Positions 13,590-25,239 are shown, counted from the first letter of the stretch. The stretch: 64,000 bases of DNA from Corythucha ciliata (GCA_038030265.1 CM075939.1:10645253-10709252); one strand, 5' to 3'. The notes: a model not told the origin generated them from the sequence alone. Made by a program: numbers and translations.

Positions 13590-13965
13590 TATAACTACGG
13601 TGGCCAGATTTTTCCATTTGGGAAGAAGGACTCTGGATTGGGGTTCTCTATGTGTACAAGTCCCTAAAAGACGTATGAACTATTCAAACCTACAAAATAC
13701 TTGCAATTTCACGGATATTTTAACACCGAAACTTGAGAATTCGCTGATATTTAGCTCTGAAGGTTGTGAGTTTGCACTTTTGCAGTCATTCACCAAGATT
13801 TAGGGGTCTCCAAAGCAAATCACGAAACTTGCAATTTCAACGGAATTAAGGTCCGAAAGTTGCAATTTAGCTTACAAAAAGCCTGTCAATTTCGCGCGAT
13901 ATTGGGCCAGGTGATTTGTAATTTCACACAAATTAGGGACTTCAACTTGACAGCTCACAAATTTT
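13590..13965. repeat. Short-unit divergent array, family F
   Basis: Degenerate units contain words such as CTTGCAATTTCA, GAAAGTTGCAATTTAGC and TTGTAATTTCACACA. These match the better preserved family F units (CGAAATTGCAAGTTTC) at 48980-50000 and 56815-57110. Confidence 0.55.
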
Positions 13966-15820
13966 TTACGTTGCTACGTTGGATCCACGCCTGTACCGCA
14001 TCACCACCATGGGTACGTGTAGGGGGAGGGGAGGTGGCAGACGCAAAGAAGCCATCGAAAGGAAGACCTGTCACGCTCAAATTACAAGTACTCATATCGA
14101 GAATATGTGTTTTCCGAGAAAAGCTCATCCTTCAAATAAACAATGTCACATAAGGTATACAGAGAAGCCGCCTTTAAACACACCAACCAACCGCCTTATG
14201 AAACTCCTCTGAGTATTAAGAGGAGGTGGGGGGGGGAGTGCAGGTCGATCTCCTTTTAGCTTAAAAATTGAGTAGGAATACACTATAAAATAGTGTTGAA
14301 AAACAACCAGTTTACTCGGTTTTTAACGGAACTAAATAGAACTGTAATGAACGCCTTGTTTTCACCTTCCTCGCTGTAATACACAATTTTGTTTTTCGCT
14401 TATTTCTTTTGAGTTTCACGAAAAACTAAGCCGGAGTGACTTTTAAATCTAATTCCCTGAACCCTGCCCTCCCAGGACCAGGACATATTGAAAGAAAGCA
14501 ACCCCGCCAACTTGGCCGGGGTTTATTTCCTCAAAGTTTTCCAGACTCGTCCCCCCCCCCCCGCGGGAACTTTCCTCCCATCCATTCAATACTCCGTGTC
14601 GAACTTGGATAGAACTTTATTAGGTAAACAACCGAAAGAAAAAGGCTTTGCCCTACTTCATCCGCTTTAGGATCATTGGCAATTGAGCTTTTGTGGCCCA
14701 CCTTTTTAGCGTTGTTCTTTCTTCGAGAACGAGGAGCCCTTTTTTTTTGTTTTAAATTTATTCTTTGTTTGTTTCCAACATTCCCCATCGACGTGTTACT
14801 TACAACAGACATTTAATATTAAAAAGCTGTTGAAGCGCAATGAAAAAACGATTTTCTAATGATTTGAACAATTTTCAAAACTAGGCGAATTGAAGAGACA
14901 CCGCCATGCCAAATATCCGGGGGCGAGCTTTCTATTAACCCCATCCCTTTGAACCAACTATAGTGCTATTGTAAGGCGATCTCTCAAAATCGATGTTCAT
15001 TAAACAAAGGCTTTTGTCCATTGGGTAGAAAGTTGGGGGGAGGGATGGAAGAATTTTATTATTAAGTCCTTTCACTGAATCCATTTAGTCATTTCTTTCT
15101 AACTGATTTTATCTCCTTAGCAGCGACGTTCGTTCAACCAAATTACAAGAGAAGTATAGCTCCCTCTAGGGCATGCTTTTCTTCTTTATATTCCCACTCG
15201 TCCACCCCAACCCAGCACCATCAACAATCCACTGAACATGCAGAAGTTGTTACCTAATTTTGAAAATGGTTAAACCTTCTCTGTACAGCAAGGACCGGCG
15301 GGAATTCATTTCTCCAGAGGGGTTTTTGGGTGAAGTTAAAATCCAATTGTAAATTGAACTAAAAACTTTCTAACTTCTGACTAAAACAGAGTGGTAGGAG
15401 GTGGGGGTGGAGAGGCGTTTCAATTGATCAACAGTTCAGTTGTTGGAGGGGTGGGGGGGTCAAATTCACGGGCCTCGTTGACTCCACCGTCGGTACAGTA
15501 CATATTTCGTGTTTTGGCTCCTTCAAAAAACAATTTCGATCCAGGGGCGTAACCAACTCTTGATCTAGGGCTTGGGGTTGGGCAGCTTCACTGACAGAAA
15601 TGTCAGACGTACGCACCACAGCCTTTTAAAAGGCTTGTATTGGGGGATCCGGAACCAAGGCGGAACGGAAGAAAGGTGACAATATTTCCACCCCCACCCA
15701 GGTATCCCAGAGGTACCGGGTACAGGGAGGGCTAAACACGTTCAAAATGCATCCCCACCACCACACCCCACGGTACAGCGGAATTGGATTTATAGCGAGA
15801 GAAAGCCTGTAAAATTATAT
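13966..15820. other. Non-coding stretch, no gene recognised
   Basis: Unique sequence with homopolymer tracts (C run at about 14552). The minus-strand frame 14531-14812 starts with a basic stretch but contains a donor-like GTAAGT only nine bases after its ATG, and nothing confirms it. A transposon-end-like CAGGGGCGTAACC is at 15542-15554. Confidence 0.4.
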
Positions 15821-15824
15821 TTTT

Positions 15825-16200
15825 GAACAAGCAAAAGCTCGTGAAACTGAGGTTTTTACGAAACCAAAAAGCGAAAAAACTGTGAAATTTTTGTGTAAAA
15901 ATTGTGAAAAAAAAAAATCAATGAGGTGAACCAACGAAATTAGGGTTTTGAGCAAACAAAAACTCACAAAATTGACGGTTGTAAGCGAGCAGATGCCCGC
16001 GAAAATGGTTCTCTATTGCGATCCAAACCCGAGACATTGCCGTTTTACTGAGCCAGAATCGTGAAAATGGTTTACAAAGACGTATTTGTAACGTTTTTGA
16101 AAGAGAGAACTCTGCGAAATTGAATTTTGCAGGAACCAAACCGCAAAATTGCAAGCGAAACCCAAAAATTTGGCGTTTTAAGGCGTGGCCACACATTGTG
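15825..16200. repeat. Short-unit divergent array related to family F/E
   Basis: Successive units contain GTGAAA or GCGAAATT-type words with intervals of ~30 bp (ACCAAAAAGCGAAAAAACTG, AACCAAACCGCAAAATTGC). Too degenerate to assign firmly to one family. Confidence 0.5.
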
Positions 16201-16659
16201 TTTATGTTGAACAAATATCTTCCAATATTAATAAAGTTCTTATTGCATTACATAACCGATAAACATATTGTCAAATACTTGGCAATATTTGACACATGTG
16301 TGGCCCCTCCTACGTTGGCTCTTTGGTGTGCAAAATTGGAATTGCGATTTTAGTGCGCAAAATTTGCGAAAACGGTCTCTGAATTTTGGCACCCCCACAA
16401 ATTTTTAGGGTATCCACAAAAATCTGCAAATTTAATTTTTATTAACCCCGTAACACGTGTTTTTATTTTTTTTTAGAGAGAAAGAAAGAAAACGTCTGCT
16501 AATGATTATAGCACAGTGCTTCCTCGCTTTTTTTGTTAACATATTTTACTGTTTTTTCAAATCATTTTAAAAAACAAAACATAAGCATCTTTCAACAATG
16601 GGTCAAATGAGGTAGGAAATATTGTAAATTTAACCGCTGATTTGTTTGAGAATTTAACC

Positions 16660-16830
16660 CCTATTTTCACCCCCTCCCCCTTGTACGATTTTGATGAAAT
16701 TGATAGGGGGCCCTCTGCTAGCCAACACATATATTCCCTGAAAATTTCATCAAATTCGGATAAAAACTATGGAAGATATGCTTGTTACAAGGATTTGCGG
16801 ACAGAAAGACAGACAGACAGACACGAAACC
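16660..16830 (+). repeat. Dispersed repeat with stem-loop and (ACAG)n tail
   Basis: A word TTTGATGAAATTGATAGGG (near 16690-16708) is followed by its imperfect inverse CCCTGAAAATTTCATCAAA (16736-16754), forming a hairpin. Then comes GGATAAAAACTATGG and a CAGACAGACAGACA run at about 16809-16822. This arrangement resembles dispersed 3'-end repeats with short ACAG-type tails found in many invertebrate genomes. The family was not identified. Confidence 0.5.
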
Positions 16831-17350
16831 GAAATTGTTCAGGAAGGTATGAAACGTGAAATGCAAGTGGAAATTTCGATTTTAAAGAACAAGAAAAAAA
16901 TATTTCCTAAAAGTGAAAACAATGCTTCCGTAGCTCGGAAGAAAAAAGAGGAGTAAGATGTGTGTTTCAGTCAGCTGAATGGCTAATTTTTTTGGCAAGA
17001 AAAATAAGGGAAAATGGTGTCTCTACACCACTCTATGGTTTCTCTACACAAGCCCAAGAATAGCCCCTTTCCCGCTCGCTGAAGCTTCCTCCAGCGTTTA
17101 GAAATGGGCCACTTTCTCGCCAATGGGCGAGAATATTACCCCAGTGCGAGAATGGATTTCATTCTGGCAACCTTTCCGGACGAGAATGACAGATTTAGCA
17201 ATGAGGCTTTCGCCTCCGGCGGAACTCACTGACGTGAGCTCAACCCCACACCCCTTCGCCATCGGTGAAGTTGCAAAATGTCAACGATCCGATGGGAAAG
17301 GAAATCGGGACCGAGCAAACAAAAAATGGTATTGTCGTGGGGGAAAGAGA

Positions 17351-17450
17351 TAGCCCGGAGTTGAATACTTCCTGGTCGCTGCGGCGTCTGAGAGCCGTAC
17401 CGGAGATACGCGGTGTCCGGGTTCGATTCCAGCTCCGTGGCAGTTTCTTT
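17351..17450 (+). ncRNA. tRNA-like Pol III internal promoter; possible SINE head
   Basis: A perfect B-box-like GGTTCGATTCC at 17420-17430 has A-box-like words upstream (TAGCCCGGAGTTG at 17351-17363 or TGGTCGCTGCGG at 17373-17384). A T-rich terminator-like tract follows at 17444-17453. The TpsiC stem pairs poorly and no acceptor stem partner is visible, so this is not a functional tRNA. A tRNA-derived SINE or tRNA relic is the likeliest reading. Confidence 0.4.
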
Positions 17451-19183
17451 TTCTCACGACACAGAAAGAGCCATGTCACTGACGTGATTATAGTACGGTT
17501 TCCCAGAAAATACAAAAAAAATCAAATCTGAAGTCTTCCGACCAATAGAATTCAGCTGGGATAAAATAAACCCCGCCCACTTCGCCTTGCTTTGAAGAAT
17601 TTTGAGGACTCCTCATTTTGAGGAGTTGCATGATTTTCAAAAATTGCACTATTGCCCGGGGACAGCATCAAAGTACATTGATGTTATTCGATTCGGTCAG
17701 AGAAGTTCACTAAATTTTTAATAATTTTGTAAAGTGTCATAAATTGCCACCCTGTTTGAATCATCATTTTGGAGGGAAAGGACCACGCCAGATAATGACG
17801 TCACTAGTTCGTTCCCCTCGCTTGAACTGTTATAATAGCGCGATATATAAAAGAACTGGATTGGTCATCACTGCTGATAAAGAATAGCCATCAGTTAAGT
17901 TCCCAAGTGGATGAGAGGGGTGGAGTTTCAAAATAAGTACCGTGTTGCCATAACTACACAAGGAGAGGGACTGGGTGATTGTTTACCAGGGAACGACCTG
18001 CCTTCTCTACTTCGACTTCGTCTCGTGTCGGCAACTAATCGTACTCGTTCGGAATGAGCAATTTTCCGCTCTCGTATCGTAATATACTTTTATTGCTGAG
18101 CCAGATCTACGAATATTTTGACGATACAAAATGTGGCGACCCTGTTGGATTTCAACTTTTCTGTGGTAATTGGGGGGTGGCTAGCTGCCTCACTAAGTCT
18201 GCGCTTTTGAGTCTATGGGAGGGCAACTGTACACGCCAATCTCATTTTTTCGTTTCACGAAAAAAATGCGATGAAACGTCGGCCACAAGTTCCATCTCGG
18301 GCTTTTTTTTTTTCATTTGGTTTTTCCCTCTACACGATCAGAAAGAAATAAAAGTGGGAGCTCAAGATGTTTTTTGATCTCGCTTCATTAAGCTTTACGG
18401 TCGAACGAAAACAGTCGAAAAAAAAAAAAAAAAAAAAAATACGTGGCCCAGTTCGAAAGGGTAGAAACGTGTAAATGTGAGCATTTTCCACAGTTTGTTT
18501 CGTCGTTAAAAGTGACTTAATTGTGCGTGAAAATGTGATGAAAAAAGTGCCCACCTCCCTAATGGCAAAGAAAAAATTCGTTCCGGCAGCTGGAGAAGGA
18601 ATCTTCAAGTAATACGAACGATGCCCCTATCCTAGCACTTTAATGTCGCAATTTCACTCTTCCAAGACAATTTTCACTTTCAATGAGAAAACTAAAATTT
18701 TTACTGACACGCTAACACTTTTTTTTTTCAGGAATGTCGCGTGATGGGAAAGATTTAATTTTTTTATTTTTACGATTTTTCCATTTCGGTCTGAGCTCGT
18801 GCGATGACTCATAAGGTCCAAAGAGATTCGTGCCTCTGTGCGGTGGAATTTATAAGGCAAAAGGGGAAAACGGGGAAGAGCTCGAACAAGAAGTGACAGG
18901 GCACGTGTCGACTCTAAGGTAAAGAGTGTGGGGGTAAAGTGGAAAAGAGAGGAAAATAAAATGAATAATTGACAGGTTTATGGAAAGGTTTTGTTGTAGT
19001 TTTTTTTATCGCTAAAAAAGATTTATTTATAGTACGCGGATTTATTGTGCGTGGGAGTCATGTTGGAAATTTTGGGGACGGCATGCAGATCGCTTCATGG
19101 AGAAAATCTCACGTGGTAAAGTGTTGTTGAACAGTTAATGGATGAGGGCGGGAGGAGGGACATTTGTGTCCCCGTAGTTTTAC
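17451..19183. other. Non-coding stretch, no gene confirmed
   Basis: Contains the plus frame 18054-18377 (starts MSNFPLSYRN) and a poly-A run near 18418-18438. No domain or splice border supports a gene. Confidence 0.4.
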
Positions 19184-19466
19184 CTTCATTTTGAGAAGTT
19201 CTCCTTCTCTTCCGACGACGCCTCACAACGCCTGCACCACCACCACCACCACCATCACCCCCGGATGTGGGCGGCTGTTTTCCTACGATACGAACACTGC
19301 CACCGGCACCGTTATTGGCTGCAAGCAGTCGACCGCGATGATCGACCAGCTCAATACGCGGCACAAGAATGTCGGGTGAGGACGCCGACGTCGTCAATTC
19401 AAAGTTCCACCTTTTGGGTTTCTTTAAGGACAACCTGAGAACTTCGACCGTTTCACTTTTCCTCAT
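19184..19466 (-). CDS. Probable coding exon of an unrecognised basic, Gly-rich protein
   Basis: Read on the minus strand from an ATG at 19466-19464, the frame stays open into a donor-like AATGAAG|GTAAAA, with the exon ending at 19184 (phase 1). Alternatively the exon begins at 19434 after a CTCAG acceptor in the same frame; the pyrimidine tract there is poor. The product reads a mixed N-part (LKKPKRWNFELTTSASSPD, then ILVPRIELVDHRGRLLAAN), a run of eight-odd glycines and a very basic stretch (VVRRRRKRRRTSQNE), which could be a nuclear-localisation or nucleic-acid-binding segment. Codon choice is GC-rich relative to the flanks, as in the KIND-FERM-PDZ exons. Neighbouring exons of the same gene were not found to the left, and the family is not recognised. 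Confidence 0.5.
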
Positions 19467-19499
19467 TTTTTTTTGGCCACTTCTCGCAAACAATTACTG

Positions 19500-21985
19500 A
19501 GGAGCAACGTGAAAACCGTTGATAAAGCTAACACACCTATGAGGCGACTAATAATAAAAAAGTTTGGAATGAAGAAGAAAAAAAGTTGTCTCGCAAAAAC
19601 CTTCCTCCCACTCCACACATTGAGGCTTTGTGCCAAAATATCGCGCTTTCGGCCTTTTCCTCATACCATCTTTCCCCCTACCACTACAGACCATCTCCCT
19701 CAGTGTCTTCAAAAAAGAAATTCCTTTAGCGAGAGAAGGTTTTAAATAAATGAAATTCGACCAAAAAAAAAAAGAATATTCCAACCATTCAACAAACAGA
19801 AAAAATTGACCGATAAGCACTCTCCGGCGCGGCGTTTGACTCGCAGCCAAAATTGAAGCGTGCTCATGAATTTAATCGGTATACGTTTAGCAAAGTGTGT
19901 TGACGATGGAAATTGGTTGGTCGATTGCGGTGGGGGGGGGAGGGGCAATGAAGGGATTTGATCTTATTATGAAAAAGAAAATTGGGGGGGGGGAGGAGGT
20001 TAGCCGGGGATATCTATCCGAAGGATTTGTTTTTCCTCTATCCAATCAGCCATTTTCAAAATTGTCCCGACCCCCCCCCCCTCACTCACTCTATAACCAC
20101 CGTCAAACTCAAACTTACAAATGAAGTTTGGAAGATTTACCTTACACCGCAGTGAGTGAACTTTTTTTATTACACCCCCTCCCCACTACACCCCGCCACA
20201 CCCATAAACTATCCACTTCATAACAAGGACCCCGCGGCCCCAACCCGCACCGAAACGACCGTCGACGGAAACCCACGAAAAAACGACAAACCGAGGGTTT
20301 TCAGTCTTTTATTTTCCTATTCAACCAAAAATCTTCACGCTCGACTTCAACTTGGCACAAGAATATCCCCAGGTTTTTTTTATTTTTTAGATTCTTAGGG
20401 TGGCGTTGTAGAGGAGGGGGAGTGGAACACAAAAGAAGAGTTTCTGGGCAGCTTTAGAAACTTTTTTTGTTTTGTTAACAAACCCCCAAAAATTAGAATG
20501 TAAAGAAGTGGGGGTATTAGGAAAACTTTATAAACAGAAAAAATGTTACCAAATTCCCAGGTTTCCTAACTCTCTCTCCTCCGTATAATGAAACAATTTT
20601 TGTTGATGAAATTTCTCTCCTCTTAATAGCGAATGGGTAGCGGTGTGCTGGAAGTGGAGGGAGTTTAAAAAGTGAAGCAAATTTTAATTAATGCTCATTC
20701 TTTTCGCGCTTTTTCCCCTTTTGCCAAGCCCAAAAACTTCTCAGAACATAGTAGAGAAAAAGAGATTAATTTCAACAGTTGAATAAAATGAGAGTGAAGG
20801 CCTTAAAAGCTGTCGGCGGCCTGCGGCGGCGCGAAAGTACCCCCCTCCCCCTGACAGATAATTATTCATCGAGCGTTAATTAGAAGCAAAGCGTGACTTA
20901 AAAGAAAATAAAAACTTTCATTTGTTATTTGACTAAAATGTAATTACTAGTTAAATCTCTCTCCTTTTTTTTTTTGAGTAGGTGGTTTGGGGAACGTAAA
21001 CGACTTTTCGTCAGTTCTTTCTACCAAGGATGACACAATCCCCCCCCCCCCTACTGCTTAAAAATCACTCTCTCACTCTTTGTCAGCTCTGTCATCATCG
21101 AGCACCATCATTCATTGCCATTTATATCACGACGGGATAAAAGAGGGGGGGGGGAGAATCGGCGTGGGAGGGGGAAGGGTCGGGGTGATATCTGTGATCA
21201 TTTTGCCATCGGGGCTATAACTCAAATGAATGGTTAAGGTATGTTGCTGTCATTTGTAAGGAAGGAGAAGACACGGGTGGGGTTGCGATGGGGAGGAATG
21301 TTTCGAAAAAATAAGTGCTGAAGGCGGTGGGGTGGAGGGTTAGACGGGAAAGACATTACGATGAGTAACAACTGCAATACTGATGGCTATTGCTCGCTTG
21401 TTTTTACATTACTCACACTAAGGGGAAGAATCGCGAACGCGATGTTGCGTTATAAAAAGAGTATTCTTATTGAGGGGGGGGGGAGCTCCGGCTCCACGCT
21501 GATCTTCTAATGGGGGGAACTATAAATAATAAATGCCTAACTTAATAATGTATATACTACGAAAGCGGCGTTTTTGCCCCCTTTTCCAAGTGTTGTGCGA
21601 CGTTAATGATCAATTTTACCAGGAGAACACGCTAATGTTAACTCTGACTGACAACAATAATATCTAAAAGCCTGACAGATGATCCTGAGAGCAGGACCGA
21701 GTAGTTCAGGTAGCTGAAGATCTCAGGGGTCGAAACGGAGACTTGACCGCACCCTCTCCTCGGTGCAATTTTCACGATTGTGCAACCTCCAACATGTTTC
21801 TCGTTCATTATTTTACCAATAATCACTAGTTACAGGAAGCTCCAATCCCAAGTACAGCTAACCACACGAAGCTCTAACCACAGATATCGTCCAACCTCTT
21901 TGATAACTAACCTCAAAAACATCAAGTAGTACACCTTTAAAATTTTTCACCTGGGCCTCGGGCTGCGAGTGGGGATGGGCTTTCT
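19500..21985. other. Non-coding stretch, no gene recognised
   Basis: Unique sequence with poly-G/poly-C tracts (19930, 19985, 20070, 21040, 21150, 21475). I see no exon that I can support. Confidence 0.45.
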
Positions 21986-21989
21986 TTCC

Positions 21990-22375
21990 AACCAGAAAAA
22001 ACCTGCAATAAACAAAAAGCTCTAACTAAAAAAACCCCCGGCCAATACAACGCGAAGCACTATACAACCAACAAAAAAATTGAACCACAAAAAGCACGAA
22101 AAAGATCGAGCCATGAAAAGCTGCAACCCCTAAAAGCTCGAATAACGAACAGCCCCGACCACGAGGAGCTCGAATCACAAAAAATCCTGACCGCAAAAAG
22201 CACTAACTAAGTACATTGTACCAAAAAACCCCTGAAAAAGCTCGTGCCATAGAAAGCTGCAACCAAAGAAAGCCGCAATTCCAAAAAACACGAACCACGA
22301 AAAGCTCTAACCACAAAAAACCCTGACCACAAAAAGCGCTAACCAGAAATTGAGACCACAAAAAACACGAACCAC
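21990..22375. repeat. Short-unit array, family G (CACAAAAAGC type)
   Basis: Roughly 18-bp units repeat ACCACAAAAAGC or ACCACGAAAAGC followed by TCTAAC, CGAACC or CTGACC. About twenty degenerate copies. Confidence 0.75.
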
Positions 22376-22384
22376 GATTTCTCA

Positions 22385-22788
22385 ATTTTAGCAGGGATTT
22401 TTAAAAATACTTTTTAAGTCACTTTTGCTCAATTCTAGCCATGAAGTAGCGTTTTTATACCGCGAGACATCGATTTTTATCATTTTTTGGCCATGATTTA
22501 GCTATAATTCACGGTTAAACCGATAGAAAGCGCTAACGAACGGCTAAAATCGAGAAAACTCTAATTAGCGGCTGAAATTGAGCATAGTTGCTAATTGCTC
22601 TAGGCCTAATTGCGCATTAGGGGAAAGTCCCCTAATGCGTGGGATAAAAACACTACTCCGCATCTAAAACTGAGACTCACTCGACGCTCATTCGCAGCTA
22701 AAATTGAGAAAATGCCGATTCGCGGCTTCTGAAGCAAATTTTGCGACTAAGATAGAAATGAATCGCGGTGGAAACTTGGAAAAATGCC
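22385..22788 (+). repeat. Family A array, left of the foldback insertion
   Basis: Units such as CGCTAACGAACGGCTAAAAT and TTCGCAGCTAAAATTGAG, plus the landmark GGCTTCTGAAGCAAATTT (22725-22742), match other family A arrays. The array resumes at 23238, so the element at 22792-23237 inserted into it. Confidence 0.75.
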
Positions 22789-22791
22789 TAA

Positions 22792-23237
22792 AGCTTTGGT
22801 TTCCTAGAAAAGCGGTGCCGTAATATAGCGGTAGAAAAGATACCCTTTTAAATCACACCAGTAGTTGCCTAGAGAGCGGTCAATAGACAGCGGCACCGCT
22901 TCGAGAGAGACGGCCGTTCATGACGGTAATGAACTGTTCATCAACGATTTTTGACGGTGACGGTGAACGTTTTTTGTTTACAATGAGCGTGAAAACTGCC
23001 TGGACGCTGGATGGTGGCGAAATTGTAATTAATACTGTCCGAAAACGACTCTATTCTGTTGTTAAAAGAAAATACTACCAAATAGTTGGAGCTACGAGGA
23101 AAAAACGTTCATCACCACCGTCACGATGGAAGCGGTGCCGCTATCTGTTGACCGCTCTCTAGGCAACTATGGTTTGATTTAAAAGGGAAATTTTATACCG
23201 TAATATTACGGCACCGCTTTTCTAGGAAACCAAAGCT
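22792..23237. mobile_element. Foldback/MITE with ~120-bp terminal inverted repeats
   Basis: The left end (AGCTTTGGTTTCCTAG, then AAAAGCGGTGCCGTAAT) is matched in reverse complement by the right end (ATTACGGCACCGCTTTTCTA, GGAAACCAAAGCT). Similarity continues inward through AGTTGCCTAGAGAGCGGTCA (left) against TGACCGCTCTCTAGGCAACT-type sequence (right) and AGCGGCACCGCTT, about 120 bp per arm. A TAA is present on both sides (22789-22791 and 23238-23240), consistent with a 3-bp target duplication as made by PIF/Harbinger-type transposases. The centre holds an 80-codon frame (22920-23162) with no transposase motif, so the element is non-autonomous. Confidence 0.85.
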
Positions 23238-23330
23238 TAATTCTCATTGTGTTTAATCGCAGCTTAAATTGAGAATAAACAATTCTCAGCTGAAATTGAC
23301 TAAAACAATGCCGATGCAGCAGAGTGTGTC
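23238..23330 (+). repeat. Family A array, right of the foldback insertion
   Basis: GCAGCTTAAATTGAGAATAA and CAGCTGAAATTGACTAAAAC continue the array interrupted by the element at 22792-23237. Confidence 0.65.
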
Positions 23331-23878
23331 ACAAACTATATCTACAAGCTATTAAGGGGAGTTGTACATGTGTTTCCTCGACCCCCCTCCAATCCTGAAA
23401 ATTATCACCGTTAATAAGTTATCACCGTATTTCTGCACCAATCCTGGATTTCAAGGTCTCATTTAAATCTTCGGGTGAGTTTTACAGTTATTTTAGGGTC
23501 AAATATGAAAAAAAAAAGTTTTGCTATTAACAATGTTATGCTCAATGTTATGCTATTCACTTTTGGTGTGGAAGCATGTTAATAGACTTTAATTTCAGCC
23601 ATCAGTTAGATTTTTAATTGAATTTGAAACGTTTACCAGGTATACTGCAAAATCTCTCTAAAAACTCGCCCACTTGACTCTGTAATGAAAAAAAAAAATT
23701 TCCTTCCCCACGATAAGAAAAGAATGACCCGACACTCCTTCATCACAACTCGTGTCCCTTTGCTCTGTTTTTAAAACAACTTATACATTTTCCTTTACAT
23801 AATATTATTCCCGTTACACTTCGCACTCACTTAGAAATACGTTCTACCGGTGTACGATCAGTCCTGTCTCTTGGGTGC

Positions 23879-24397
23879 TTGCGTCATTCTCTTATGAGTT
23901 TTTTTTTCGGACGTTGGTACCCCAAAACTGTGATGAATACGTTTCCATGTTATTTCTGTGGGTGCGTGTACTCATTAAAGAGTGAACTGAAACATCATAT
24001 TCTTCGGATGCACAACGGCGGGAGGCCCTTCGATTGCCCGTACTGTCAGTTCAAATGCGACAGAGTAAGTGAACTTATTGAACGTCTACCAAGGCACACC
24101 GCCGTCAAAAAACCCTTCACTTGTCCACACTGCGGGTACAAGTGCTCACGTAGGTTTTACCTCGGTACGCATATTCGAAAGCACACCGGTGAGAAACCCT
24201 TTAATTGCCAACACTGTGATTACAAAAGCTCCGTCAAAGCAAGCTTTGATACTCATCTTCGAAAGCACACCGGCGAGAAACCGTTCAGTTGCTTACAATG
24301 TGGGAACAAGTTCGCCAGTAAGGAACGCCTTGTTACACATACCCGAAGGCACACCGGTGAGAGACCCTTCAATTTTCATCACTTATGTGATTATTAG
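23879..24397 (+). pseudogene. C2H2 zinc-finger gene copy, partly decayed
   Basis: A 172-codon frame holds five C2H2 fingers. Finger 1 (FPCYFCGCVYS...HILRMH) has Cx2C and two His. Finger 2 (FDCPYCQFKC...ERLPRH) has Arg in place of the first zinc His, and its linker is AVKKPF rather than TGEKPF. Fingers 3 to 5 (FTCPHC, FNCQHC, FSCLQC) are canonical, with TGEKPF linkers. After finger 5 the next finger begins [12 protein letters not shown], has lost its first Cys, and stops at 24395-24397. C2H2 arrays usually bind DNA, and the three intact fingers could still do so. Because the reading continues as ruined fingers downstream, I call it a decaying copy, though a short functional five-finger protein starting at 23879 or 23933 is possible. 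Confidence 0.7.
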
Positions 24398-24650
24398 TCA
24401 TTAAAAGTAACCTTGTTACGCATCATCGAAAGCACAACGGTGAGAAAACGTTCGATTGCCATCTCAATGAGTACAAGTGAGCCATTAAAACCACCCTTGA
24501 CAGGCATCTTCGAAAGCACGCACGAGATGAACCATTTAATTGACAACGCAGTGATTACAAGTGCGCTCAAAAGTTCAATCTTGTTAGACACACGCACACT
24601 CAATCTTGTTAGACACCTTCGAAGGCGCAACAACCAGTCAGCACTGTCTT
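24398..24650 (+). pseudogene. Degenerate downstream zinc fingers
   Basis: After the stop, finger-like sequence continues in a shifted frame: a His-linker HHRKHNGEKTFDC, then RHLRKHARDEPFN, then NLVRHTH. It is broken by a frameshift near 24370-24410 and by in-frame stops at about 24477 and 24541. This shows that the ancestral protein had at least three more fingers. Confidence 0.7.
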
Positions 24651-24819
24651 GTTGACCACACGTTCAGGCATACAAATCCTCTCAACAGCGTCATTTTTAT
24701 GTCTGCGTTTGAACCCATGTTGTATGAAATTAACATCAATAAAGACTCGTATGTATCATGTATCATGATCCATATGGGCGACCATCAGGGCGAGACCAAT
24801 GGAGCATTTTTTGAATAAA

Positions 24820-24857
24820 ATGAAATAATAAATGAAATGAAAAAAAAAAAAAAAAAC
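24820..24857 (+). repeat. AATAAA-rich tail and poly(A) tract
   Basis: AATAAAATGAAATAATAAATGAAATG is followed by 18 A residues. A poly(A) after the zinc-finger relic could mark a retroposed cDNA end. No target-site duplication was found, so this stays tentative. Confidence 0.45.
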
Positions 24858-25230
24858 CAAACGGAAAAGGGAGACGCGGTCGCTGAGAGAGCAGCGCCCG
24901 AGTCCGGGGGAAAGTCGACTCGTCGGCAACGCCGCCAGCAACGGAGAAAAGCTCAGAGGAAGCAGGGACGTCTTCGTTCTTCGTGGGGCATTGGGGGGGG
25001 GGGGACAAAATGAGAGAACGATTATAGCGAGGCGAGAGCGCCGGTCTTTTTCTCTTTTGTCCTCTGTTTGTCATCCGGCAGCAGATCGCCGGTATACTCC
25101 AGCGCTCCATGTTCGTGAGCAAACTGTAACTCCCCTGGCCACCGAATCTCACACTTACGTAAAACCGAGCCCATGTAAATCGTCCTTCGCGTGAATTAAT
25201 TAAATAATTTTAATTTTAGTTTTTTTATAC
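24858..25230. other. Unassigned GC-richer segment
   Basis: Contains a minus frame 24763-25152 that runs into the poly(A) tract of the zinc-finger relic. No motif or splice evidence is seen. Confidence 0.35.
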
Positions 25231-25239
25231 AAAAAGCGT

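Noticed and set aside
14531..14812. Basic minus-strand frame starting MSVVSNTSMG
   Set aside because: A strong GTAAGT follows nine bases after the ATG and the frame runs into poly-G sequence. It could be a first-exon fragment but nothing downstream supports it.
21990..22375. CRISPR-like appearance of the CACAAAAAGC array
   Set aside because: Units are contiguous, diverged and lack uniform unique spacers, and the genome is eukaryotic.
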